A DNA stretch of 7,135 bases from Gammaproteobacteria bacterium (GCA_030429685.1 JAUIEY010000100.1:1-7135); one strand, 5' to 3'. Positions 1 to 6,501 are shown, numbered from the stretch's first letter. The notes: a model not told the origin generated them from the letters alone. Translations and numbers: made by a program.

Positions 1-876
1 AAAAATATTGATCAGCGGCAGCTTGTGACGCTGGCCCACCTCGTAGTCATTGAAGTCATGCGCCGGCGTGATCTTGACGCAGCCGCTGCCGAATTCCGGG
101 TCAACATAGTCATCGGCAATCACCGGGATAGCGCGGTCGCACAGGGGCAGGTCAACGGTCTTGCCGATCAGGTGCCGGTAGCGCTCATCGTCCGGATGCA
201 CCGCGACGGCGGTGTCGCCGAGCATGGTTTCGGGCCGGGTGGTGGCCACTACCAGGTGTCCGGAACCATCGCTGAGCGGGTAGCGGAAGTGCCACAGGTG
301 ACCCTGTTCTTCCTCCGCTATGACTTCCAGATCGGAGACCGCGGTATGCAGCACCGGGTCCCAGTTGACCAGCCGTTTGCCGCGGTAAATAAGGCCTTCG
401 TCGTAGAGCCGGACAAACACCTCGGTGACGGCTGCGGACAGCCCTTCGTCCATGGTGAAGCGTTCGCGCTGCCAGTCAACCGAACTGCCCATGCGGCGCA
501 GCTGCCGCGAAATGGTGTTGCCGCTTTGTTCTTTCCATTCCCAGACTTTGGCGACGAACGCGTCGCGGCCCAGGTCATGGCGCGAGGTTTGCTGGCTTTC
601 GAGTTGCCGCTCCACCACCATTTGCGTCGCGATACCGGCATGGTCGGTACCGGGCTGCCACAGCGTGTTGCAGCCGCGCATGCGATGGTAGCGGGTCAGT
701 GTGTCCATGATAGTGTCCTGGAACGCATGACCCATATGCAGGGTGCCCGTTACATTGGGCGGGGGAATCATGATGCAGTAGGGCTCGCCCGTGCCGGACG
801 GCGCGAAATAGCCGGCCTGTTCCCACTTGTTATACCAGCGCTGCTCAATGTCGGCTGGCTGATAGCTTTTTTCCAT
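1..876 (-). CDS. valS: Valyl-tRNA synthetase, N-terminal part (3' end runs off window)
   Basis: Cytoplasmic class I aminoacyl-tRNA synthetase that charges tRNA-Val with valine and edits mischarged threonine. The window holds 292 codons; the full enzyme is about 950 residues. Seen in the translation: an N-terminus MEKSYQPADIEQ close to the Escherichia coli protein, then the class I HIGH-type motif in PPPNVTGTLHMGH (residues 38-50), GTDHAGIATQ (76-85), and NWDP (171-174). The CP1 editing domain begins around TTRPETMLGDT (212-222) and includes CVKITPAHDFNDYEVG (266-281), whose Asp274 and Asp277 match the known editing-site acidic residues. The start is fixed by this alignment. An AAGGA sits 12 nt upstream, a rather long spacing. 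The gene follows the 87-residue hypothetical gene by 77 nt and is probably the last member of the pepA-holC transcript. The KMSKS motif lies beyond the window. Confidence 0.98.
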   Translation of the reverse strand, partial: MEKSYQPADIEQRWYNKWEQAGYFAPSGTGEPYCIMIPPPNVTGTLHMGHAFQDTIMDTLTRYHRMRGCNTLWQPGTDHAGIATQMVVERQLESQQTSRHDLGRDAFVAKVWEWKEQSGNTISRQLRRMGSSVDWQRERFTMDEGLSAAVTEVFVRLYDEGLIYRGKRLVNWDPVLHTAVSDLEVIAEEEQGHLWHFRYPLSDGSGHLVVATTRPETMLGDTAVAVHPDDERYRHLIGKTVDLPLCDRAIPVIADDYVDPEFGSGCVKITPAHDFNDYEVGQRHKLPLINIF

Positions 877-953
877 CAGCTGCAAAAATCCTTGTGATTG
901 CAGGGAATGATCATGCACAGGCGGGGCGGAGGGCCGCGGCCAGGCGGTGCGGA

Positions 954-1217
954 TCAGTCCGCGGGCGGTTCGCCCAGTTTTTCGTGCAGTGTTTTTTCAA
1001 TCAATTTCGGTAATTCGTCACCGAGTCGGTCATTAATGCTGACACGCAGTTGTTCTTCCATGTCGCGGAGGCTGTCGGCAATAAGTCCGTCCAGCAGCAC
1101 CCAGGCTTCGGCGGCCAGACTGTCGCAGAGCGCATCAATCTGGTCCCGGCTCAGTTCCTGGCCGGCTTTGCGGCGCACGGCTTCGGTCAGTACCGGAATG
1201 TCTTCTTCCTGATCCAT
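954..1217 (-). CDS. Small acidic helical hypothetical protein between holC and valS
   Basis: An 87-residue protein, starting MDQEEDIPVL, of unknown function. I chose the ATG at 1217 because a GGAG lies 11 nt upstream and because upstream in-frame extension would overlap holC heavily. The sequence is acidic at its start, has no signal peptide or membrane segment, and from about residue 14 to 82 is dominated by evenly spaced Leu/Ile with charged residues between. That is the pattern of amphipathic helices, possibly self-associating. Its single Cys is residue 31. It lies 34 nt downstream of the holC stop and 77 nt upstream of valS on the same strand, so it is likely co-transcribed. Small uncharacterised genes occur at this position in some gammaproteobacteria (from memory, not checked). 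A link to replication or translation rests only on position. Confidence 0.8.
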   Translation of the reverse strand: MDQEEDIPVLTEAVRRKAGQELSRDQIDALCDSLAAEAWVLLDGLIADSLRDMEEQLRVSINDRLGDELPKLIEKTLHEKLGEPPAD

Positions 1218-1251
1218 AGTCTGCCGTTCTCCGCCACCTGTGTTCTGCGAA

Positions 1252-1689
1252 CTAAATATTGTGCGTGACGGGTTCCAGGCCCATCTCGCGATACTGCCGG
1301 AACAGGTTTCTGCCGGCCGCCCGGCGGGCCGGATCAGCGTCAACAACCTCGGCAATACGGTCGAATTGTTTCGCAAATGCCGGCGCCGCGCCAGTCAGGT
1401 TGATCAGCAGGTTGCCGGCCTCCAGCTGGTGCTCCGCGGTGCCGATGCGAACCGGCGCCCGCGGCGGCTCAGCGGAGAGGATTTCGTGCGGCACAAAGCT
1501 GCCCTGCCGGAATGTCCAGAGCATTTCATCGAGCTGCTGCGCCACTTCGGCCGAACCGGTGTGCGCGTATATTGCTTCCACTGTGCCGTAGGCTTTTTCC
1601 GTCAACCGGCAGACAAAATTCAGCCAGCCGCTCGCCGTGGCGCTCTCCAGTATGTAGAAATCAATGCGCGGCTCACTAATCGGGCTCAT
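1252..1689 (-). CDS. holC: DNA polymerase III chi subunit
   Basis: Accessory subunit of the polymerase III clamp-loader complex. In E. coli, chi pairs with psi (HolD) and contacts single-strand binding protein, helping the replisome act on SSB-coated lagging-strand template. The 145-residue length fits the family (E. coli HolC is 147). Seen: an N-terminal strand RIDFYIL (8-14), the segment LDEMLWTFRQGSFVPHE (53-69) closely matching the E. coli LDE-LW---SFVPH block, LLINL (94-98), and a C-terminal RNLFRQYREMGL (127-138) like the family's R--YR--G ending. The ATG at 1689 lies 17 nt after the pepA stop, with only a weak ribosome binding site, so translation is probably coupled to pepA. Gene order pepA-holC-valS supports the call. 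Confidence 0.95.
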   Translation of the reverse strand: MSPISEPRIDFYILESATASGWLNFVCRLTEKAYGTVEAIYAHTGSAEVAQQLDEMLWTFRQGSFVPHEILSAEPPRAPVRIGTAEHQLEAGNLLINLTGAAPAFAKQFDRIAEVVDADPARRAAGRNLFRQYREMGLEPVTHNI

Positions 1690-1706
1690 GTTTCAGTCGC
1701 AGCAAA

Positions 1707-3206
1707 TCAGTTGTTGAGCAGGAATTCTAGCAGCAGCGGCACCGGCCGGCCGGTGCTGCCCTTGTCTTTGCCGCCGCGCCAGGCAGTGCCGGCGATATCC
1801 AGATGCGCCCAGTCGGTGTCACGGGTGAATTTGCCCAGGAAGCAGCCGGCCGTAATGGTGCCGGCTTCGCGGCCGCCAATATTCGCCATGTCGGCGAAAT
1901 TGCTTGCCAGCTGTTTTTCGTAGTCCTTGCCCAGCGGCAGCTGCCAGGCCCGGTCGTCAGCAGCTCGTCCGGCCGCCAGCAACTTGCCGGCCAGCTTGTC
2001 CGAATTTGCCATCAGGCCGGAATGGTGACTGCCAAGCGCAATAACGCAGGCGCCGGTGAGGGTGGCGATGTCGACGATAGCAGCCGGCTTGTGGAACTTC
2101 TGGGCGTAGGTCAGGGCATCGCACAGGATCAGGCGGCCCTCGGCATCGGTATTCAGTACTTCAATGGTCTGGCCCGACATCGAGGTCACAATATCTCCCG
2201 GTTTGGTGGCAGAGCCACCGGGCATGTTTTCGCAGGTCGGAATAACGCCGACAATGTTTTGCCGCGGCTGCAGCTCGGCGATTGCCTTGAACGTGCCCAG
2301 CACCGAGGCTGCGCCGCTCATGTCGTATTTCATTTCGTCCATGGCCGCGGCCGGTTTAATGGAAATGCCACCGGTGTCGAAAGTGATGCCCTTGCCGACC
2401 AGTGCGGTGGGTTTGCGGCCGGCAGCGGCACCTTTGTATTCCAGCACAATCAGGTGCGCGGGCTGGTCGGAACCGGCTGTCACCGAAAGCAGGGAACCCA
2501 TGCCGAGTTTTTTCATGTCAGCTTCACTGAGAACCTTGCAGCTCATGTTTTTTGCGCCACGCGCAAGCGACCGGGCGGTTTTGGCAAGGTAGGCGGGGGT
2601 ACAGACGTTACCCGGCAGATTGGCCAGGTCGCGCGTCAGGCTCATGCCCTGACCCAGTGCGTCGCCCTGTTTGATGCCCTTGCGGGCCGCTGCGGCAGCT
2701 TTGCTGTCGCGCACCGCGAAAATCAGCTTTTTCGGTCCGGCGGGTTTTTTGCCGTTGTCGTCTTGAGCGGCCTTGGATTTCATCTGCGTGAAGCGATAGG
2801 CCGCATCGTGCCAGGTTTCCGCGGCGATGCGCGCGCGCCGAAACACATCGGCGCCTTTGACGCTGTCGAGACCCAGGTAGCAGGCGGCATCGGCATAACC
2901 CTTTTTGCCGCTCCAGGCGAATGCTGCCCGCAACGCCTTGCGGTATGCCTGGCGGTCAAATTTGTCGCGCTTGCCACAGCCCACCAGCAGAATCCGCTTG
3001 CAGCTCAGGCCTGCCGTATCTGTCAGCAGCAACAATTCGCCGGTATTGCCGGTGAAATCGCCGTTTTTCAGCACCGCGCTGATGGCGGCGGTTTTCCGGC
3101 TCAGTGCGCGGACAGCGGCGCCGGCTTGCTGATCCTTAAATACGCCAACGATGGCCAGGTCGGTCTTGAACAGATCAGGCCGTTCAGCGCTGACATTGAA
3201 TTGCAT
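1707..3206 (-). CDS. pepA: Leucyl aminopeptidase PepA (M17 family)
   Basis: Cytoplasmic di-metal aminopeptidase that removes N-terminal residues, notably Leu, from peptides. It works as a hexamer; in E. coli it also binds DNA in XerCD cer recombination and carAB regulation. The 499 residues match the family length (E. coli 503). An N-terminal non-catalytic domain (about 1-165) precedes the catalytic domain. All expected catalytic positions are visible: metal ligands Lys272, Asp277, Asp295, Asp354 and Glu356, and active-site Lys284 and Arg358. The M17 signature NTDAEGRL is at 352-359. The start at 3206 is preferred over an ATG nine codons upstream because AAGGAA lies 6 nt before it and the protein then begins MQFNVS, like E. 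coli MEFSVK. Whether this homologue keeps the DNA-binding role cannot be judged from sequence alone. It is the first gene of the leftward cluster. Confidence 0.98.
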   Translation of the reverse strand: MQFNVSAERPDLFKTDLAIVGVFKDQQAGAAVRALSRKTAAISAVLKNGDFTGNTGELLLLTDTAGLSCKRILLVGCGKRDKFDRQAYRKALRAAFAWSGKKGYADAACYLGLDSVKGADVFRRARIAAETWHDAAYRFTQMKSKAAQDDNGKKPAGPKKLIFAVRDSKAAAAARKGIKQGDALGQGMSLTRDLANLPGNVCTPAYLAKTARSLARGAKNMSCKVLSEADMKKLGMGSLLSVTAGSDQPAHLIVLEYKGAAAGRKPTALVGKGITFDTGGISIKPAAAMDEMKYDMSGAASVLGTFKAIAELQPRQNIVGVIPTCENMPGGSATKPGDIVTSMSGQTIEVLNTDAEGRLILCDALTYAQKFHKPAAIVDIATLTGACVIALGSHHSGLMANSDKLAGKLLAAGRAADDRAWQLPLGKDYEKQLASNFADMANIGGREAGTITAGCFLGKFTRDTDWAHLDIAGTAWRGGKDKGSTGRPVPLLLEFLLNN

Positions 3207-3298
3207 GGCAGATTCCTTATTGGTTTTTTGCAATCAGCCCGGCTGCGGTTGCAACCCGACACTTGTCTGCAGGTAGTGTACTTGAATAAGCTGAGCCA
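3207..3298. promoter_or_regulatory. Divergent pepA / lptF control region
   Basis: These 92 bp must carry the promoters for the leftward pepA cluster and the rightward lptFG pair. I could not find a convincing -35/-10 pair for either direction. Two copies of the palindrome TTGCAA (3228-3233 and 3249-3254) stand 21 bp apart, about two helical turns. Between them is a CAGCC/GGCTG dyad (3235-3245), and the second copy is part of the 10-bp palindrome GGTTGCAACC (3247-3256). This symmetry could be an operator, but no known regulator is assigned. Confidence 0.45.
3213..3218 (-). promoter_or_regulatory. Ribosome binding site of pepA, decides the start
   Basis: On the minus strand AAGGAA ends 6 nt before the ATG at 3206. 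It falls inside the nine-codon extension that would result from using the upstream in-frame ATG at 3233, so it favours the shorter protein. Confidence 0.8.
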
Positions 3299-4387
3299 AT
3301 GGGCTCCATCCTGAACCGCTATATTTTTCGAGAAACCGCACTTATGTGGCTGGCGGTGACCGGGGTATTGCTGATGGTGCTGCTGACTGATCAGTTTGCC
3401 CGGGTGCTGGACGATGCCGCCGGCGCCGAACTGCCCAAGGACGCTATTTTCGCTGTCATGGGCTTGTCATCCATTCAGTACCTGACGGTGCTGGTTCCGG
3501 TCGGCATTTTTCTGGCCATTGTGCTGGCGCTGGCCCGCATGTACCGCGACAGTGAAATGGCCGCGCTGATGGCCTGCGGCGTGGGAAACTACGCGCTGTA
3601 CAAGCCGGTGCTGACGCTGGCGGTATTGCTTGCGGCCGGTGTCGCATGGTTGTCCATGGAAGCGGGGCCGACGGCACAGCGTGAGGTCAAGCAAATCTTT
3701 GACGCCGCCCGCAAGAGCGCCGACCTCGCCATGCTGGAACCCGGCCGATTTACTTCCTTTGGCAAGGAACAGGTCACCGTGTACGCCGAAGAGGTGGCGC
3801 CGGACGGTTCGCTGCGCAATGTGTTTGTCCAGTTGCGCGACAAGGACAAGGTTACCGTTGTGGTGGCCCGGCAGGCCGGGCAGCGCAATGATGCCGATTC
3901 GGGGACCAAAATTCTGACTTTTAAAGACGGCAAGCGCTATGAAGGCGTACCCGGTAGCCGCGAATTTCTGGTTATGAAATTTGCCGAGCACGGCATACCA
4001 TTTGAAGTCAGCACCGCCCGCGAGCGGGCACTGAAACCCGAAGCGCAAAGTCTCGGTGAATTGCTGGAGCGCTTTGATCTGGAGTCAATAGCTGAATTGC
4101 AGTGGCGGGTTTCGGCGCCGATTTCGCTGCTGGTGCTTACCTTCATAGCAGTGCCTTTGGCGCGCACCCGGCCGCGGCAGGGCCGCTACAGCGGCATTGT
4201 CAGCGCCATCCTTATTTATGTGATTTATACCAACCTGCTGGGTGCTGCCAAAGTCTGGCTGGAAAAGGAAACCATCCCGGCATGGGTCGGGCTGTGGTGG
4301 GTGCATCTGCTGTTTCTGGCGTATGCGCTTGCACTGTTGCTGTATCAGAACCGTGTATTGCAACGCCTGTTGCTAAGGCGAACCTAG
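3299..4387 (+). CDS. lptF: Lipopolysaccharide export permease LptF
   Basis: Inner-membrane subunit of the LptB2FG ABC transporter, which extracts lipopolysaccharide from the inner membrane and passes it to the LptC-LptA-LptD bridge. The 362 residues match the family (E. coli 366). Predicted topology fits LptF: hydrophobic segments near 14-30, 56-79 and 102-120, a periplasmic beta-jellyroll-type region about 122-265 (repeated short strands, e.g. VTVYAEEV, KVTVVVARQ), then segments near 271-288, 298-318 and 329-349. Family motifs include the N-terminal RYIFRET (7-13), the cytoplasmic SEMAALMACGV (85-95, the coupling-helix region that contacts LptB) and PRQGRYSGI (292-300, compare E. coli PRQGR). 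The start is set by alignment; the Shine-Dalgarno is weak. It is followed by lptG after 8 nt, while pepA is divergent, as in E. coli. Confidence 0.97.
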   Translation: MGSILNRYIFRETALMWLAVTGVLLMVLLTDQFARVLDDAAGAELPKDAIFAVMGLSSIQYLTVLVPVGIFLAIVLALARMYRDSEMAALMACGVGNYALYKPVLTLAVLLAAGVAWLSMEAGPTAQREVKQIFDAARKSADLAMLEPGRFTSFGKEQVTVYAEEVAPDGSLRNVFVQLRDKDKVTVVVARQAGQRNDADSGTKILTFKDGKRYEGVPGSREFLVMKFAEHGIPFEVSTARERALKPEAQSLGELLERFDLESIAELQWRVSAPISLLVLTFIAVPLARTRPRQGRYSGIVSAILIYVIYTNLLGAAKVWLEKETIPAWVGLWWVHLLFLAYALALLLYQNRVLQRLLLRRT

Positions 4388-4395
4388 GGTGACCC

Positions 4396-5457
4396 GTGCG
4401 GATTATTAACAGCTATCTGTTTAAAGCCGTTGCCGGCAGCACCGGGATTGTGTTGCTGGTGCTGGTGTCACTGGGCGGCTTTATGCAATTTGTGTCGCAA
4501 CTGGATGACCTGGGGCAGGGCAGCTACGACATGCTGTCCGCGGTGCAATATGTGCTGCTTAAATTACCGCGTCTGGCGCACGGCATGCTGCCCGTGTCGG
4601 TGCTGCTGGGCGCATTGCTGGGGCTCGGCGCACTGGCATCCGGCAGCGAACTCATCAGCCTGCAGGCAGCGGGAGTGTCGTTTCGCCGACTGGCGGCATC
4701 GGTTGCGCTGACCGGCACCGCTATCGCCATTGTCGGCGGTGCCATCGGTGAATTCGTCGCGCCGGCGCTCGATCTGTATGCCCGGCAAATGCGTGCGGTC
4801 GCCAAGAGCGGTGATGCCGACATTACCGGTAGCAGCGCATGGTTGCGGGAGGGCGACAAGATATTCAACGTGCGGCCTGCCACGGGTGGCATCGACTATG
4901 CGGGGGTCTATGTATTTCGTCTGGCGCCCCAACCCGGCGAACTGGCCGGCATCGGGCGGGCCGACTCGTTTGAGTCGGACGATGACGGCTGGGCATTCCG
5001 CAACTATCAGGAATCGGTGCTGGGCACACAGGGGATCAGTGTCAGCGAGTCTATTGATGCCGCGCAGGTCGACAAGCTGAGTGATCTGCTGTCGATAACG
5101 GCAGTCAAGGAAAGCAGTCTGACCATTGATGAACTGTACGCGTACATTCAGTACCTGCGTGCCAATGAGCTTGATTCGAGCCGCTACGAAATTGCGTTCT
5201 GGAGTCGCGTCGCTACCGTGGCCGGGATTGTGGTGATGTGCATGCTCGCCGTGCCCTTTGTATTTGGCCCCTTGCGCGCTACCGGGGCCGGGGCTCGCAT
5301 GATCACCGGGGTGCTCATTGGCGTGGGTTATTTCCTGCTGAGCCGTACCCTCGCCGACAGTGGCGCGGTGTTCGACCTCAGTCCGGTGCTGGTAGCCTTG
5401 CTGCCGACTCTGCTGCTGCTCGCGGCAACCATGCTCGCCTTGCGGCGCATGTCCTGA
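4396..5457 (+). CDS. lptG: Lipopolysaccharide export permease LptG
   Basis: Partner of LptF in the LptB2FG lipopolysaccharide exporter of the inner membrane. 353 residues, like E. coli LptG (360). Seen: membrane segments near 13-33, 62-80 and 101-121, a periplasmic domain about 125-265, then segments near 273-292, 300-318 and 328-348. Matches to the E. coli protein include LGQGSYD (39-45), LLGALLGLG (70-78), SELISLQAAGV (84-94, the coupling-helix region), GEFVAP (118-123) and FGPLR (290-294). Translation starts at GTG (4396), which gives the expected MRIINSYLF beginning. A GTG at 4389 is in another frame and soon stops. The ribosome binding site AGGG begins within the lptF stop codon (TAG, 4385-4387), so the two subunits are likely translationally coupled, which suits a 1:1 complex. 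No other lpt gene is in the window. Confidence 0.97.
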   Translation: MRIINSYLFKAVAGSTGIVLLVLVSLGGFMQFVSQLDDLGQGSYDMLSAVQYVLLKLPRLAHGMLPVSVLLGALLGLGALASGSELISLQAAGVSFRRLAASVALTGTAIAIVGGAIGEFVAPALDLYARQMRAVAKSGDADITGSSAWLREGDKIFNVRPATGGIDYAGVYVFRLAPQPGELAGIGRADSFESDDDGWAFRNYQESVLGTQGISVSESIDAAQVDKLSDLLSITAVKESSLTIDELYAYIQYLRANELDSSRYEIAFWSRVATVAGIVVMCMLAVPFVFGPLRATGAGARMITGVLIGVGYFLLSRTLADSGAVFDLSPVLVALLPTLLLLAATMLALRRMS

Positions 5458-5462
5458 GTTAC

Positions 5463-5476
5463 GCCGCCGCGGCGGC
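5463..5476. terminator. GC palindrome between convergent stops, possible bidirectional terminator
   Basis: GCCGCCGCGGCGGC is a perfect 14-bp palindrome filling nearly the whole gap between the lptG stop (5455-5457) and the RDD-gene stop (5478-5480). In RNA it can fold as a 5-bp GC stem with a CGCG loop from either strand. Only a poor T-tract follows on the plus strand (TTCAGTCTTTC), so strong intrinsic termination is uncertain. Confidence 0.45.
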
Positions 5477-5477
5477 T

Positions 5478-5924
5478 TCAGTCTTTCGGCACCTGCACGA
5501 GGTACGTGCCCGACAGCCGGTCGTGCCAGCACAGGCATTGGCTGTCCACCAGCGCCCACCAGAATCCCAGCCCGGCCGGCAGCACTGACAGGCAGGCTGC
5601 GGCGAAGCGGCCGGCCGCCCGCGCCGGCGAGACCGCAGCAGCAGTGCCGCTGCCATGGTCAGTGACCAGGCGCAGCCGCCAGACGCGCATGCCCAGGGTT
5701 TGCCCGCCGTGGCTCCAGAAGCCGACAAAAAAGGCCGCGGCGACCCCCAGCATGCTCAGGCGGTAAAACGGATTGCCGGCCTCGATGGCGTCGCCGAGCA
5801 GTGCCACGGCCGGTATCGATACAACCATCATCAAACCGATAACCAGCAGCCAGTCATACAGCGCTGCCAGCAGCCGTTTGACCAGCGTCACAGTTGCCGG
5901 ATTATGTAAGCTCTTTCGTGACAT
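5478..5924 (-). CDS. RDD-family small membrane protein
   Basis: A 148-residue inner-membrane protein of the RDD family, named for conserved Arg and Asp residues. Its function is not established; some members are implicated in ion transport. Seen: the family's first motif in KRLLAALYDWLLV (16-28, with Arg17 and Asp24), a conserved GGQTLGMRVWRLRLV (73-87), and a terminal WHDRLSGTYLV (133-143) containing the second Asp-Arg. Hydrophobic stretches near 22-44, 54-72 and 107-127 suggest about three membrane segments. The ATG at 5924 keeps the first RDD motif near the N-terminus, but its ribosome binding site is poor. It converges with lptG, 20 bp between stop codons. A role near the Lpt machinery rests on position alone. 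Its 5' flank is shared with the promoter of the divergent gene at 6001. Confidence 0.9.
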   Translation of the reverse strand: MSRKSLHNPATVTLVKRLLAALYDWLLVIGLMMVVSIPAVALLGDAIEAGNPFYRLSMLGVAAAFFVGFWSHGGQTLGMRVWRLRLVTDHGSGTAAAVSPARAAGRFAAACLSVLPAGLGFWWALVDSQCLCWHDRLSGTYLVQVPKD

Positions 5925-5953
5925 TTATCAATTACTTAGACGGTTTTTATAAG
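5925..5953 (+). promoter_or_regulatory. Sigma-70-type promoter for the small gene at 6001
   Basis: TTATCA (5925-5930, 4 of 6 to TTGACA) and TATAAG (5948-5953, 5 of 6 to TATAAT) are separated by exactly 17 bp. A start of transcription near 5960 would leave a leader of about 40 nt before the ribosome binding site. The -35 box touches the start codon of the divergent RDD gene. Confidence 0.55.
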
Positions 5954-5988
5954 AACTGTACAAGTGTGCGGTAGGGTGGCTTGTCGTT

Positions 5989-5994
5989 AGGAGA
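5989..5994 (+). promoter_or_regulatory. Strong ribosome binding site of the small gene at 6001
   Basis: AGGAGA ends 6 nt before the ATG at 6001. It is one of the best Shine-Dalgarno sequences in the window and the main reason for accepting this short gene. Confidence 0.75.
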
Positions 5995-6000
5995 TCAATC

Positions 6001-6216
6001 ATGCATCAGAAGAATAATAACAACGGTGCAGGCCGTCCCGCTCGTCACAGTGCCGATGCACTGCGCAGTCGCGACCCTTATCTGGCTGAGGTTACCGGTA
6101 ATGCCGGCAGGCCCGCCGGCCGTCGTTACTCGGAAGCCATGCATGCAGTCATGGATGAAATGCAGGGCACTGCCACCAGTCGCCGTGCCGAAATCTATAA
6201 CTCGCTGCAGCACTGA
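6001..6216 (+). CDS. Small basic hypothetical protein with repeated AGRPA motif
   Basis: A 71-residue protein I do not recognise. It has no signal peptide, membrane segment or Cys. The first half is polar and Arg-rich, with an Asn run at residues 5-8. The tetrad AGRPA occurs twice (10-14 and 35-39), each time followed closely by Arg, Ser and Ala, suggesting two weak repeats: AGRPARHSADAL and AGRPAGRRYSEAM. The C-terminal part from about 43 (YSEAMHAVMDEM) looks helical. Support for being a real gene: a spaced -35/-10 promoter, AGGAGA 6 nt before the ATG, and a clear TGA at 6214-6216 followed by short hairpins. It is a single-gene unit between the divergent RDD gene and the 500-bp non-coding stretch. 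Net basic charge would permit nucleic-acid binding, but nothing shows it. Confidence 0.7.
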   Translation: MHQKNNNNGAGRPARHSADALRSRDPYLAEVTGNAGRPAGRRYSEAMHAVMDEMQGTATSRRAEIYNSLQH

Positions 6217-6224
6217 CACCCGTC

Positions 6225-6271
6225 GCCAGGATCGCTGGCTAAATCATCCGCCGGACTTGCCCCGCGGGGGC
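6225..6271 (+). terminator. Two short hairpins after the 71-residue gene, weak terminator candidate
   Basis: GCCAG-GATCG-CTGGC (6225-6239) lies 8 nt after the stop codon, and GCCCC-GCG-GGGGC (6259-6271) follows. Both are short perfect stems, the second wholly GC. Neither is followed by a T-run, so these would be pausing or Rho-assisted ends at best. Confidence 0.3.
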
Positions 6272-6422
6272 GTTGCTGTGTCTGACACCAATCCGCTCCA
6301 GCCGAGGCGCTTGTGGGGCTCGTAGTTTGGTTTCGCGCAACTGTGCAACCCCTGCCATACCCCGCCTGCCGTTTATTCCCCGTTGCTGACCGCTCGTCCG
6401 ATTGCGGCAGCAGGATGCGAAA

Positions 6423-6440
6423 CTGTGAGCCGTTTCACAG
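6423..6440. promoter_or_regulatory. Perfect CRP/Vfr-type binding site
   Basis: CTGTGA, six bases, then TCACAG: both half-sites TGTGA (6424-6428) and TCACA (6435-6439) are perfect matches to the CRP consensus with the correct 6-bp spacer, and two A's precede the left arm as in the consensus. The site is in non-coding DNA, 277 bp before the pseudopilin start. The regulated promoter is not clear. A class I placement would put transcription start near 6493, but the -10 there (TATTCC, 6483-6488) is poor. Confidence 0.6.
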
Positions 6441-6459
6441 GCTGACAATTATGTCAGCC
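6440..6459. repeat. 8+8 bp perfect inverted repeat abutting the CRP-type site
   Basis: GGCTGACA and TGTCAGCC are exact reverse complements around ATTA. The left arm shares its first base with the right arm of the CRP-type palindrome. No T-tract follows, so it is not a normal terminator. It could be an operator for a second regulator, or the first hairpin of a transcript. The arm also contains CTGACA, a 5-of-6 match to a -35 box, but no -10 follows at proper spacing. Confidence 0.55.
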
Positions 6460-6501
6460 GGGCACAGGGCCGGAGCACGCCCTATTCCAGCGCCCGAAAG
6501 A

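Noticed and set aside
25..897. Long plus-strand reading frame (290 residues) opposite valS
   Set aside because: The minus strand encodes ValRS with intact HIGH and editing motifs. The antisense frame has no family motif and reflects GC-rich codon bias.
3249..3290. Possible promoter for lptF (TTGCAA with TAGTGT, or TTGTCT with AATAAG)
   Set aside because: The first pair is 19 bp apart with only 3 of 6 matches in the -10. The second has a poor -10 almost at the start codon. Neither is strong enough to call.
1803..3314. Very long plus-strand reading frame (503 residues) opposite pepA
   Set aside because: PepA on the minus strand has every catalytic residue. The antisense frame is low-complexity, rich in Gly, Ala and His, and even overlaps the start of lptF.
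4564..5559. Long minus-strand reading frame (331 residues) opposite lptG
   Set aside because: LptG on the plus strand matches its family throughout. The antisense frame is His/Gln/Gly-rich with no recognisable domain.
6239..6448. Minus-strand reading frame (69 residues) after the small gene
   Set aside because: Its start lies inside the dyad next to the CRP-type site, it has no convincing ribosome binding site, and its composition is nondescript.
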